From positions 3,426,001 to 3,490,000 of the forward strand of contig NZ_CP137559.1 of the NCBI RefSeq assembly GCF_019249725.2: a DNA stretch of 64,000 nt, given 5' to 3'. The position numbers were made by a program, and so were the translations under genes. Shown here in pieces: positions 50,120-59,240 of this stretch. The notes beneath the pieces were generated by a model that saw only the letters and a list, made by a program, of their open reading frames with translations, was not told the origin of the DNA and searched no databases. Origin of the DNA: Segatella hominis. Its GTDB lineage: Bacteria; Bacteroidota; Bacteroidia; Bacteroidales; Bacteroidaceae. How positions within the stretch are numbered: the stretch's first letter is position 1; the number at the start of each line of letters is the position of its first letter.

Positions 50120-52864
50120 TTGATTGTGAGAAGGAACCTGTTGTTTTTATTACTATGGTTGGCAGGAAAAAAGTCTTTACAGCTTTTGGTGGCCTTCTTG
50201 GCTGTGGCCTTGCTGGTTGCAGCTAAGGATTATTCCCGATATGTGGACCCACGTATCGGAAGTGAGGGATTGGGAAGAACTTTCCCTGGGCCTTGTATGC
50301 CTTATGGTATGGCAAAGCCGGGACCGGATGCCGTGACTATGCCGAATGCAGGATGGACACCGATACCTGAACCTGTCAAGGGATTTTCGCAGATGCATGT
50401 CAGCGGAACGGGAGGTGGACAGAAATATGGCAATATCCTGATTCAGCCTTACCTCGATTCTAAGGAAATCATACAGAAACGGATGGATGAGAAGATTTCC
50501 TTGGGATATTATGCGTGTACCTTTGAGAATGGAATACGAACTGAGATTACTGCCTCTGATCGTTGTGCCTTCTATCGGTTGGACTTTGGCAAGAAGCAGA
50601 AGGGAAAACTCTTGATAGATGTGGCTACTTTCTTAGGAATAGATACGATTCCTGATAAGCGCGAAGCGCAGCAGTATGTGGATTCGTATGTTTCCTGTGA
50701 TGGAAAATATGCCGTCTCTGGATGGAGTACGGTTCGGGGCGGCTGGAACAATGGCGGTCCTTATACCGTATATTTCTATTTGCAGAGCGATGTTCCTCTA
50801 TTATATAATAAGGTGAAAGAATCTAAAGCAAGATTGGATGTCACTTTCTTGAAAAGTATTGCCAATCTGAAATTGGGTATTTCGCATATCAGTATCGCCC
50901 AAGCCAAGCGGAATATCCCTACCTGTGGTTTCGATGCCCAGTTGAAGCATCTACGAGAAACCTGGAATGGAAAATTGAGGAAGATAGAAATCGCAGGAAC
51001 TGAAAAACAGAAACGGATGTTCTACACGGGCATCTACCATACGATGCTGATGCCTGTGGATAAGTCGGGGGAAAACCCTCATTTCTCTGATACTCCTTAT
51101 TATGATGATTACTATGCCATTTGGGATACTTACCGTACGTCTATGCCGCTTCTTACTCTGATAGATGAGGATAAGCAGCGGGATATGATCCATTCGCTTT
51201 TGAATATTTATAAGCATGATGGCTATATGCCGGATGCCCGGAGTGGTAATTGGAATGGAAGAACGCAGGGAGGAAGCAATGCTGAAATTGTGATAGCCGA
51301 TGCTTTTGCCAAAGGGATGAAAGGCATCGACTATGAATTGGCACTCAAGGCTATGATCAAGGATGCTGAAGTTCCACCTACGGATGATGATGGGTATTTG
51401 GGAAGTGTGCCTGATGAAAAGCAGGGTCGTGGTGGATTGAAGGAATACAATACGCTCGGCTATATCCCTTATGGTATCGACAGAGCTGGCAACCGTACGG
51501 TGGAATACAGTTATGATGATTGGTGTATCGCTCAGGTGGCGAAAGGGTTAGGACATCAAGACCTGTATCAGAAATATCTCAAGCGCTCTGGTAACTGGCG
51601 CAATCTTTGGCGTGGTGATTATGAATGGCAGGGAATGCGTGGCTTCATCATGCCTCGTGATGAAAATGGGAGATGGCTCGACTCTGTGCCTTGGGGAAAA
51701 TCAAAAGTTTACCATCCCCTGATTCCTTATCGCCCTGATACGAAGGTGGCTCCCTGGTATCTGCCATGGTGGAGTACTTTCTTCTATGAAGCTTTGTCGG
51801 CTGAATATAGTCTCAGTATTCCGCATGATGTGCCGGGATTGGTAGAGTTGTGCGGCGGCAAGGAGGCTTTTATCAAGCGCCTTCATACATTCTTTGCCAA
51901 CAAACATTATAATGTTGCTAACGAACCGAGTTTTATGACTCCTTATCTCTACCATTGGGTGGATAGACCTGATCTGAGTGTAGCACGTATCAGACAGATT
52001 GTGAATGACAACTATAACGATACTCCGCTCGGTTTGCCGGGAAATGATGATAGCGGCGCCATGTCTTCCTGGCTTGTCTTCAATATGATGGGGCTTTATC
52101 CCGTGGCTGGACAGAATCTCTATCTGGTAGGCTCGCCGCTGATTCCTGAATATACGATTCATCTGGAGAATGGTAAAAAACTGCAAGTGGTAAGGGATGA
52201 AAAGATGAAATCCTGGGATAGGAAATTCTTGACTCATGAGTTATTAACAAATGGTGGAAAACTTGTGCTTCCTGGTTTTTCTGCTGTTGATTCTACTGTT
52301 GATAACGGTGCTAAGATGCTGATTTCTAATCAGAAAGAGCGTTTTCCACGTTGTGAACAAGATGTGGATAACTTGTTGAAAAGTATTCCTTCACAAGGGA
52401 TTTCTCATTTCGTTTTAAACCGTCAGTATCGCAATTGGGAGCTCGGGGCAACTTATCTGAATGGAAACCGTGACACCCTGTATTTGAAATGCAACCAGTC
52501 GGTCTATCTGATACCGGAAAGACTGGTGGATGAGGCTACTGGTTTCTCTTGGGATAGTCCGCAGAAAGGAAAGAATATCTATGTCTGCAACAAGTCGCAG
52601 AATAAAGGTATGCGTGATGGTACCTTCCTGTTTATTTCCAGAAAAGCCTTACAGCAGTTGCTTCATTCTGGTACTTTCATCTATAATGATATTACTTGGC
52701 GACAGGTGTCAAGGGATGCAAAGATCGTTGTCGTGCGGGCGGATATAGATGGCACAACGATGTGTATCAGTCTTTGTCACCAACTGCCATGGGTGCTTTG
52801 GATGAAAAACAATCCTTTAGGTATTGATTGGACCCTCACAGGAATGCTTCCGGACAGGAAATGA
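50120..52864 (+). CDS. GH92 exo-alpha-mannosidase
   Basis: 914 residues as drawn, but the start is uncertain: no ATG begins the frame before PCMPYGMAKPG. In-frame candidates are TTG 50120, GTG 50126 and TTG 50159; the last gives MAGKKSLQLLVAFLAVALLVAA, a plausible signal peptide. A different frame has ATG 50153 with the lipoprotein-like MVGRKKVFTAFGGLLGCGLAG then CS and a stop, so a small frameshift is possible. The GH92 domain runs to about residue 720: YVDPRIGSEGLGRTFPGPCMPYGM, AIWDTYRTSMPLLTLIDEDKQRDMIHSLLNIYKHDGYMPD, TVEYSYDDWCIAQVAKGLG, and NDDSGAMSSW with the catalytic-base region. These Ca-dependent enzymes remove terminal alpha-mannose. A C-terminal extension of about 170 residues (NRQYRNWELGATYLNGNRDT...) is a beta domain of unknown role. 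Confidence 0.88.
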   Translation: MIVRRNLLFLLLWLAGKKSLQLLVAFLAVALLVAAKDYSRYVDPRIGSEGLGRTFPGPCMPYGMAKPGPDAVTMPNAGWTPIPEPVKGFSQMHVSGTGGGQKYGNILIQPYLDSKEIIQKRMDEKISLGYYACTFENGIRTEITASDRCAFYRLDFGKKQKGKLLIDVATFLGIDTIPDKREAQQYVDSYVSCDGKYAVSGWSTVRGGWNNGGPYTVYFYLQSDVPLLYNKVKESKARLDVTFLKSIANLKLGISHISIAQAKRNIPTCGFDAQLKHLRETWNGKLRKIEIAGTEKQKRMFYTGIYHTMLMPVDKSGENPHFSDTPYYDDYYAIWDTYRTSMPLLTLIDEDKQRDMIHSLLNIYKHDGYMPDARSGNWNGRTQGGSNAEIVIADAFAKGMKGIDYELALKAMIKDAEVPPTDDDGYLGSVPDEKQGRGGLKEYNTLGYIPYGIDRAGNRTVEYSYDDWCIAQVAKGLGHQDLYQKYLKRSGNWRNLWRGDYEWQGMRGFIMPRDENGRWLDSVPWGKSKVYHPLIPYRPDTKVAPWYLPWWSTFFYEALSAEYSLSIPHDVPGLVELCGGKEAFIKRLHTFFANKHYNVANEPSFMTPYLYHWVDRPDLSVARIRQIVNDNYNDTPLGLPGNDDSGAMSSWLVFNMMGLYPVAGQNLYLVGSPLIPEYTIHLENGKKLQVVRDEKMKSWDRKFLTHELLTNGGKLVLPGFSAVDSTVDNGAKMLISNQKERFPRCEQDVDNLLKSIPSQGISHFVLNRQYRNWELGATYLNGNRDTLYLKCNQSVYLIPERLVDEATGFSWDSPQKGKNIYVCNKSQNKGMRDGTFLFISRKALQQLLHSGTFIYNDITWRQVSRDAKIVVVRADIDGTTMCISLCHQLPWVLWMKNNPLGIDWTLTGMLPDRK

Positions 52865-52917
52865 TTCTTCCTACGGAAAATTGTTTCAGATTTGTTCTAA
52901 TAATAGAATTAATTTTG

Positions 52918-52925
52918 TAACTTTG
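52918..52925 (+). promoter_or_regulatory. -7 element TAACTTTG before the phosphatase-GH92 gene
   Basis: This TAnnTTTG match lies 21 bp before ATG 52946. A TTTG lies 23 bp upstream of it, slightly far. It is probably a second promoter inside the locus, and it argues against the GTG start at 52925. Confidence 0.55.
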
Positions 52926-52945
52926 TGGAAAAATATAAAAGCCTA

Positions 52946-55900
52946 ATGAAGAAAGTAATATTAGTAATCGGTTTTGTCATGTGTCTCTTGCTGGTACAAG
53001 CTCAGACCCGTCGCCAGATGGGTGGGGTGTACTGCGCTTATCCTTTTACTGAGGTAGAGACTGGTAAAACTCTTTCCATCGAGAAATATGAGGATGAGGA
53101 TAATCTGGTTCTGGAGGGTTACACTCCTTTCTATATAAGTCATTATGGTCGTCATGGTTCCCGTTGGATGCCCCATGATGACCGCTATACCTGGGTGAAC
53201 CGTCACTTTGAGGATGTGTCCAATCTTACTCCTTTAGGAAAAAAGGTAAGGAAAATCTTATGGCGAGTATGGGATAATGCTCAGGGTAATGGTGGTAAAC
53301 TGTCGAAATTAGGCGCTCTTCAGCATCGGGGCATTGCCAATCGTATGTATCAACGCTTTCCTCATATTTTTGCTACAGGTAATCGTGTGACGGCACGTTC
53401 AAGTGTCGTTGACCGTTGTGTGAAAAGTATGTTGGCTTTTACGGATGAATTGCATCATTTGCAGCCGTCACTAACGATGGATGTAAAGACCGATTCTGCT
53501 GATATGGCATGGATTGCCTATACTTCTCCGGAAGAAAAAGCATTGGAAAACAGGACAAAGGTTACGCCAAAGGTTTCTACAGAAAGATTCATGCATCTGC
53601 TTTTCAAGGATATTTCCAAGATTGATGATCCGATGAAGTTGATGGGGGAGATGCAGGCCATCACTTCCTCTATTCAGGATGTGGGTTTGAATTTCAAGTC
53701 TTATCCGAAAGATATAGAGGAGCAGTTGAATGCCCTCTTTACTGATGAGGAATTCCGTGCTTTCTATGAAGCCAACAATAAGCGTATGACGATCTGTAAT
53801 GGAGAGGATCTCTATAATGAACGGATTCCGATGCGCTCTGCTGTTTCTTTGTGGCATCATATCAGAGATGATGCTGATAGGGCTTTGGCTTTGGGTAAGC
53901 CTTCTGCTGATTTGCGCTTCGGACATGATACCAATCTCTATCGCCTGCTTACTCTTTTGGGGGCTGGCTATGAAAGGGTTACTGAAGAGACGGGAATGTT
54001 TGAAAGTTCCTGCGACCGATATGACTATAATCGCATGGATGTTGTGGTTCCAATGGCTACCAACCTACAGATGATTTTCTATAAGAAGGATGTGCCGGAC
54101 GAGGCTCATCCTGAGAAAAATATTGTGGTAAGACTGTTGTATAATGAGGTGAACGAGGCACAGATCAAAGGCATGGAAGATGTGTTCTATGGTTCTGATG
54201 CTCCGTCTTATGATAAAAACTATTTTTCCTGGGAAGAATTCAAGCAGTATATGGAAAGCCGAATAGACAAGGCAGAACATGTACGTCAGCTCCATGCCCT
54301 CAATACGATGGTGGGCACAGCGCAGGCTAATACCAAGACGGCTGGCATGTTTGGTAAGGGAAGTGAGGAACATGGACAAACCCTTCCTGCCGTACTGGTG
54401 CCTAACGGACAGAATTCCTGGACTCCTCAGACTCAAGATACGGAGAAAAAGTGTATTGCACCTTATTATTATAAGGATACAGAATTGCAGGGCTTTCGCA
54501 ACAGCCATTGGATAGTAGGAGGTTGCACCCAGGATTACGGTTCCTTTACGGTGGCAACTTTGGGCGGTAAACTGAGATTGCAGCCAGAGGAACGTGCTAC
54601 TCCTTTTTCGCATGCAGATGAAATATCTCACCCTCATTACTATGCGATCAACTTGAAGAAAGAACATCTTAAAACCGAACTTACGGCTTTGAGCCATACT
54701 GCCATCTTGCGTGTAACACCACAGGAAGACCAAGATGTTCATATCGTCATCAATCCGAATAGTGACGAGGGGGAAGGATACATAGAGATCGATACGCTGA
54801 ATCATAGAGTTTATGGTTATAATCCTGTGCATCGCATCTACCAAGGATGGGGTGAACCAGCAGGATTCAGTGGGCATTTTATCTTGGAATATCCTGAAGG
54901 ACTGGTTGATTTCGGTGTGTTCTCCAAGGAGAATAAGAAAGGAAAGGGATTGGAGGCTAAAGGTGCCCGCATCGGGGCTTGGCTTACTTTCAAAGGTCAG
55001 ACCGAAAAATCGATGGAATTAAGAACCGCCAGTTCGTTTACAGGCAAGGAAAATGCGCTTTCCAATTTAGAGAAAGAAGTGGATAACTTGGCAAGTAGTT
55101 TTGATGAGATGCGGGAAAGAGCCATCGATGCATGGTGCGACCGCTTTCATACGATAGATGTGCAAAGCAAGGATACGGCTAAGGTCAACCAGTTTTATGG
55201 AGCCTTCTACCGTGCTTCGTTCCTGCCTCGTCAGATGAGTGATGTGAATGGCGACTACCCACCATTTGCTCATGGAGAGACGAAGCAAGAGAATCCTTCA
55301 CTCGTCACTCTTCATTCTTCACTTCCAAAAGCATACGGAGATTTCTCTATGTGGGATATCTATCGTGCCGAACTTCCTCTCTATAATATCATCACGCCAA
55401 CTTTGTCGGGTGACATGATGCAGTCGCTGGTCAATATGTACAAGGAGGGTGGATGGATGCCAATTTTCCCTTGTTGGAACAGTTATACGGCAGCGATGAT
55501 TGGCGACCATGCCGGTGTTGCTCTGGCGGATGCTTATGTCAAGGGCATTCGTGGCTTTGATGCGCAGACAGCATACCAGGGGATGCGTAAAAATGCTTTC
55601 CAGAGTCCGAAGTCTTTTGAGGAGTATAAGAATGGTATGGGAAGAAGGGCTTTGAAGTCATATCTCAAATATGGATTTATTCCGATGGAGGATAGTGTGA
55701 AAGAGGCTTTTCATCAGAATGAGCAGACCTCCCGTACTTTGGAATATGCTTTTGATGATTTTGCCGTGGCACAGATGGCAAAGTTGTTGGCTGATTCTCT
55801 GGAATATCAGAAGAATAAAGGCAATTTTCTGTCCTTGGATAAGAAAATGCTATTAGCAGACTATGAGCAACTGATGCGACGGTCTGAAAACTGGCGTCAT

Positions 55901-56545
55901 GTCATCAATCCAAAGACCGGATGGGCTGACGGTCGTCATCAAAATCGGAAATGGGAAAATAATCTCGATCTGGTGCATCGCAAGAGTTATATTACCGAGG
56001 GGGCTACCTGTCACTATACCTGGTATGTGCCTCAGAATGTGGAGGGACTTTTCCAAGTTATCAACAATAGTGGGCAGAACGTCATCACACGTCTGGACAG
56101 AATGTTTGATGAAGGATTGTACTGGCATGGTAACGAACCTTGTCATCAGATAGCCTACCTTTATAATAAGGCTGGTGCTCCCTGGAAGACCCAGCAGCGC
56201 ATTCATCATATTCTGAATACCGAATATAATGATACTCCTGGAGGACTGTCGGGTAATGATGATGCGGGTCAGATGTCGGCTTGGTATATGTTTTCAGCCA
56301 TCGGGTTCTATCCCGTATGTCCGGCTACACCTTATTATTATATAGGCACGCCAAGTTTTGATAAGGTTACATTCAATTTGGAGAACGGCAGAAAGTTCGA
56401 AATTGTTGCTGAGGGAGTCGATGATGAGAACTTCTACATCCAGCAAGTTGACCTGAATGGTAAGTCTGGCTATTATTTGTCTCATGATGATTTGCTGAAA
56501 GGTGGAAAACTTTCTTTCAGAATGGGGAATTCTCCTAAATATTAA
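52946..56545 (+). CDS. Histidine acid phosphatase fused to GH92 alpha-mannosidase
   Basis: 1199 residues from MKKVILVIGFVMCLLLVQAQ, a signal peptide. Residues 30-410 form a clade-2 histidine acid phosphatase (MINPP-like): catalytic ISHYGRHGSRW (RHGSR at 69-73), LSKLGALQHRGIANRMYQRFP, RVTARSSVVDRCVKSML, and the proton-donor pair FGH327D328TNLYRLL. Residues about 440-1195 form a GH92 enzyme: DFSMWDIYRAELPLYNIITPTLSGDMMQSLVNMYKEGGWMPIFPCWNSYTAAMIGDH, RTLEYAFDDFAVAQMAKLL, HQIAYLYNKAGAPW, NDTPGGLSGNDDAGQMSAWYMFSAIGFYPVCP. Both active sites look intact, so the protein should both remove phosphate and cut alpha-mannose. Phosphomannan is the obvious target by inference. A copy of the 32-nt dispersed repeat lies in frame near residue 785. 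Confidence 0.9.
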   Translation: MKKVILVIGFVMCLLLVQAQTRRQMGGVYCAYPFTEVETGKTLSIEKYEDEDNLVLEGYTPFYISHYGRHGSRWMPHDDRYTWVNRHFEDVSNLTPLGKKVRKILWRVWDNAQGNGGKLSKLGALQHRGIANRMYQRFPHIFATGNRVTARSSVVDRCVKSMLAFTDELHHLQPSLTMDVKTDSADMAWIAYTSPEEKALENRTKVTPKVSTERFMHLLFKDISKIDDPMKLMGEMQAITSSIQDVGLNFKSYPKDIEEQLNALFTDEEFRAFYEANNKRMTICNGEDLYNERIPMRSAVSLWHHIRDDADRALALGKPSADLRFGHDTNLYRLLTLLGAGYERVTEETGMFESSCDRYDYNRMDVVVPMATNLQMIFYKKDVPDEAHPEKNIVVRLLYNEVNEAQIKGMEDVFYGSDAPSYDKNYFSWEEFKQYMESRIDKAEHVRQLHALNTMVGTAQANTKTAGMFGKGSEEHGQTLPAVLVPNGQNSWTPQTQDTEKKCIAPYYYKDTELQGFRNSHWIVGGCTQDYGSFTVATLGGKLRLQPEERATPFSHADEISHPHYYAINLKKEHLKTELTALSHTAILRVTPQEDQDVHIVINPNSDEGEGYIEIDTLNHRVYGYNPVHRIYQGWGEPAGFSGHFILEYPEGLVDFGVFSKENKKGKGLEAKGARIGAWLTFKGQTEKSMELRTASSFTGKENALSNLEKEVDNLASSFDEMRERAIDAWCDRFHTIDVQSKDTAKVNQFYGAFYRASFLPRQMSDVNGDYPPFAHGETKQENPSLVTLHSSLPKAYGDFSMWDIYRAELPLYNIITPTLSGDMMQSLVNMYKEGGWMPIFPCWNSYTAAMIGDHAGVALADAYVKGIRGFDAQTAYQGMRKNAFQSPKSFEEYKNGMGRRALKSYLKYGFIPMEDSVKEAFHQNEQTSRTLEYAFDDFAVAQMAKLLADSLEYQKNKGNFLSLDKKMLLADYEQLMRRSENWRHVINPKTGWADGRHQNRKWENNLDLVHRKSYITEGATCHYTWYVPQNVEGLFQVINNSGQNVITRLDRMFDEGLYWHGNEPCHQIAYLYNKAGAPWKTQQRIHHILNTEYNDTPGGLSGNDDAGQMSAWYMFSAIGFYPVCPATPYYYIGTPSFDKVTFNLENGRKFEIVAEGVDDENFYIQQVDLNGKSGYYLSHDDLLKGGKLSFRMGNSPKY
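55291..55322 (-). repeat. Dispersed 32-nt repeat, diverged copy inside the GH92 coding region
   Basis: The segment begins GAATCCTTCACTCGTCACTC and ends TTCTTCAC, close to the minus-strand form of the element at 8813-8844. In frame it encodes ENPSLVTLHSSLP between conserved GH92 blocks. Confidence 0.65.
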
Positions 56546-56786
56546 AATTTAAGAAAATAAGATGATACTGATAGATCCTGTAGGATATTTATATATTGTA
56601 ACTCCCTTTACTTATTGCAATCGATTTTCTCAATCCCTTTCCATAGCTATATAATATGTTTTTTCGTCCATGTACCCACTTTTATTTTTCCATGCCCACG
56701 GAAAAATTCTTGCGTGGGCAGGGAAAAATACCCGTGCAGAGAAGGATATTTAAAGAGTATTTGGTGAAAATGGGAGTGTCATCGAA
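56546..56786. other. Gap with one short inverted repeat
   Basis: TGCCCACG / CGTGGGCA arms (56693-56700, 56713-56720) are spaced by 12 nt. Nothing else is recognised. Confidence 0.45.
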
Positions 56787-56820
56787 AAAGGGTGCGTCAT
56801 GTAGTTATGACACACCCTTT
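56787..56820. terminator. Hairpin of the GGGTGYGTCATG family between convergent genes
   Basis: AAAGGGTGCGTCAT / ATGACACACCCTTT, with A and T tracts, is shared by the GH92 gene and the Bax-inhibitor-like gene. Confidence 0.78.
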
Positions 56821-56842
56821 TTCGTCTGTATTTTGTTATTTT

Positions 56843-57595
56843 TTAGTCTCTGTTGCTGCCTCCGAAAATGCGGAGCAGATAAAGGAAGAGGTTGATGAAA
56901 TCGAGATACAGGGTGAGTGCACCGAGTAAAGCCAATTTCTGTGCGCCTTCGCTCATGTCGTACTGCATCTGGAGCATCTGCTTGATTTTCTGTGAGTCCC
57001 AGGCGGTCAAACCAACAAAGATGGCTACGCCTACATAACTTAAAATGTAGTCAAAGCCAGGACTCTTCAGGAACATATTGACCACAGTAGCGATAATAAG
57101 ACCAATCAAAGCCATGAAAAGTATCTTGCCGATAGAGGTCAAATCTCTCTTGCTCGTGTATCCGTAAAAAGCCATTGCTCCGAAAGTACCGGCTGTAATG
57201 AAGAATACCTTTGCAATGCTTGTCATCTCATAGAGGACGAAGATGGAGGAGAGCGTTGCGCCATTCAATACGGAGTAGAGAATGAAAAGCAATGTGGCTG
57301 TGCCCAATGATAGGCGGTTGATTGCGCCACTGATGGCGAAAACCAATACGAACTCGGCGATAATCAATCCCCACATGATAGCGCTGTTAGTGTAAATCGT
57401 AGTTAAGAGTGTAGGACTGCTTGCCACACCATAGGCGGTAACACCTGTGATAATGAGTGCAAAGGTCATCCATACATATACTTTGCGCATAAGTGCAGAG
57501 AATACGTTGCTTAAACCGCGCTCTTTCTCATTATAAGCGAAACCAGTCTCCTGATTCTGCTCATTTATGAAATTGTACATTTCTTTTTCTGTCAT
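56843..57595 (-). CDS. Bax inhibitor-1/YccA-family membrane protein
   Basis: 250 residues. A short cytoplasmic head (MTEKEMYNFINEQNQETGFAYNEKERGLSNVF) precedes seven hydrophobic segments. The signature GLTAWDSQKIKQML near residue 205 contains the conserved Asp pair region of BI-1 proteins, and LALLGALTLYLDFINLFLYLLRIFG forms the C-terminal segments, as in YbhL/YccA. Related proteins are pH-sensitive calcium leak channels or modulate the FtsH protease; the role in Prevotella is not known. Single gene with its own TATCTTTG promoter. Confidence 0.9.
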   Translation of the reverse strand: MTEKEMYNFINEQNQETGFAYNEKERGLSNVFSALMRKVYVWMTFALIITGVTAYGVASSPTLLTTIYTNSAIMWGLIIAEFVLVFAISGAINRLSLGTATLLFILYSVLNGATLSSIFVLYEMTSIAKVFFITAGTFGAMAFYGYTSKRDLTSIGKILFMALIGLIIATVVNMFLKSPGFDYILSYVGVAIFVGLTAWDSQKIKQMLQMQYDMSEGAQKLALLGALTLYLDFINLFLYLLRIFGGSNRD

Positions 57596-57734
57596 AGTCT
57601 TATTTATTTAGTTTATATGATTCTTTTGTTCTGATAAAACTGCTTTGTTTTGATAATCCTGCTAAATTTTGATAATCCTACTCTATTATGTATGATTCTT
57701 CATTTTGCAGCATTATTCTTCAATTTAACGGTTG

Positions 57735-57742
57735 CAAAGATA
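57735..57742 (-). promoter_or_regulatory. -7 element TATCTTTG for the BI-1-like gene
   Basis: This minus-strand TAnnTTTG match lies about 140 bp before the start, which implies a long leader containing the GATAATCCTGCT repeats. Confidence 0.55.
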
Positions 57743-57939
57743 ATGCCATTTCTTGGAATAGCCACGAAATGCGTTAATAATTAACATTTATTCTCTACTT
57801 ATGTCATTTCTATATAATCGTTTGCCTGTCATTTCAATGTAGTATATCGCTTGTTTGCAAAGCCCAAATGACTTGCTTGCGACTTGTATCTCTGAAAGAT
57901 AGAAATCTGGGCTTCGGGTTTACGGGTGGTGTCTGACTT

Positions 57940-58037
57940 GTGCACCATTGCGCTTCTCGGGGGCACAATAGTGCTCTTATCCGAGCACAAAGGTGCCCTT
58001 GCCTTGGCACAATAGTGCCCTTCCTTAGGCACTTTGC
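57940..58037. repeat. 22-bp tandem repeat, about 4.5 units
   Basis: The units start at 57940, 57962, 57984, 58006 and 58028. The best form is GGCACAATAGTGCCCTTCCT plus two bases. Each unit carries a GGCAC / GTGCC inverted repeat, so the array can form a row of small hairpins. Confidence 0.85.
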
Positions 58038-58294
58038 AAACTTGGCGAAACAAGAATATCTGCTTGGCATTCAGTTCTCATATTTTCTTAATTATAGAAA
58101 ATGTTTGTTGCGGTCTTTATATAAAAATAAATGTGGTAGATTTTAGAAAAATCTTTATAGCATAGAAAATTTAAAATCGAAAAACGATTTTACCCTTCAC
58201 CCTTCACCTGTTCGCCTGAAAAGCCGATAAATACTGGGGATTCGTGGGTGAATGGTAAAATTTAACCCTTCACCACCCTTCACCGCCCTTCATC

Positions 58295-58312
58295 TTTTTT
58301 TGCCGTTTTTAG
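58295..58312 (+). repeat. 18-bp direct repeat left of IS66
   Basis: TTTTTTTGCCGTTTTTAG directly abuts the left inverted repeat and is identical to 60868-60885. Confidence 0.9.
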
Positions 58313-58393
58313 GTAAGCGGCTCCGCGTTTATACCATTGTAGCTTTCTCGTTTGTTCGTACCTTTGCACCATAATTTTTTAATTGCATGAATT

Positions 58394-58804
58394 ATGACAA
58401 CAAACGAACGTTTTGAGAAGGCTTGGAATTCCTTCTTAATCTATTTGAATCGAAATCCAAAGGCTCACCTGACTCCTTTCTTGAAGGAAAGGCATGTAAA
58501 TCACCGTACCATGCAAAATTGGATGTCCGAGAAGGGATATTCTGTCCTGCGTGCCAAGCATGAAATCCGCGAAGTTCAGGAGGCAGCCCGTAAGGAAAGA
58601 GCAGAAGCCTCTACTGCAAATACCGGCGTGATGTTCGTGCCTATGGAGTCTCCAACTATAGATCTTCCTATGGAGGATCTTCTTCAAGGCATAAACATAA
58701 CCTTTCCCAATGGAACCGTTGTGTCGATCAAAAAAGGATGCGCCAAGTCTGTTATGGCGTTAATGAAACTTTATGAGAAGGAGGATGCGGTATGTTTGGA
58801 TTAA
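58394..58804 (+). CDS. IS66 accessory protein TnpA-type
   Basis: 136 residues. The N-terminal part (KAWNSFLIYLNRNPKAHLTPFLKERHVNHRTMQNWMSEKGYSVLRAKHEI) is a helix-turn-helix like the first IS66 orf. The C-terminal part, MEDLLQGINITFPNGTVVSIKKGCAKSVMALMKLYEKED, is the typical TnpA tail (ITFPNG-xVxIxxG). It is required with TnpB for IS66 movement in the elements studied. A 13-bp overlap with tnpB suggests coupled translation. The IS's own promoter is not obvious. Confidence 0.85.
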   Translation: MTTNERFEKAWNSFLIYLNRNPKAHLTPFLKERHVNHRTMQNWMSEKGYSVLRAKHEIREVQEAARKERAEASTANTGVMFVPMESPTIDLPMEDLLQGINITFPNGTVVSIKKGCAKSVMALMKLYEKEDAVCLD

Positions 58805-59139
58805 ATGAGAACACCCAATACTATGTCTGCCAGCGATACGTTCGAATGAACACGGGTATTAATGGCTTGTATCAGATAGTAAGGACGGAGATGGAGCTGC
58901 CACCACTTGGCGGTGCTGTCTTCATCTTCTTCTCCAAGAATCGCCAGCAGGTTAAACTGCTAAAATGGGACGGCGATGGTTTCTTGCTATATCACAAGCG
59001 ACTGGAACGAGGAACCTTTGAATTGCCATTCTTTGACCCTAAGAACAAGCAATGCAAAATGCCGCACAAGACTCTGTCTGCCATCATGAGCGGAATTTGC
59101 CTTAAAAGTATGAGATTTAGAAAGAGGCTTAACTTATAG
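58792..59139 (+). CDS. IS66 accessory protein TnpB
   Basis: 115 residues, the standard length. It carries the IS66 Orf2 signature: GINGLYQIVRTEMELPPLGGAVFIFFSKNRQQVKLLKWDGDGFLLYHKRLERGTFELP. It begins inside the end of the preceding gene. Biochemical role unknown, but necessary for transposition in related elements. Confidence 0.93.
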   Translation: MFGLNENTQYYVCQRYVRMNTGINGLYQIVRTEMELPPLGGAVFIFFSKNRQQVKLLKWDGDGFLLYHKRLERGTFELPFFDPKNKQCKMPHKTLSAIMSGICLKSMRFRKRLNL

Positions 59140-59240
59140 CTGTATTATAATGCCAATAACGTGCTGTATATCAATAAAATAGATAAAATTAATATCCAAT
59201 AATACTTGCATGTCTCAATATTTTTTCGTACCTTTGCACT

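Larger units (their letters stand above)
57596..58312. other. 717-bp gap with tandem repeats upstream of the IS66 element
   Basis: It holds the BI-1 promoter, three 19-20-bp GATAATCCTGCT-type units (57626-57683), a 22-bp tandem array (57940-58037) and CACCCTTCACC-type repeats (about 58190-58295). No coding frame shows family features. Confidence 0.6.

Noticed and set aside
56656..56895. 79-codon open frame on the plus strand
   Set aside because: It crosses a terminator hairpin and the end of the BI-1-like gene; no features.
57940..58037. Possible CRISPR array
   Set aside because: The 22-bp units are directly adjacent with no spacers, and no cas genes are present.
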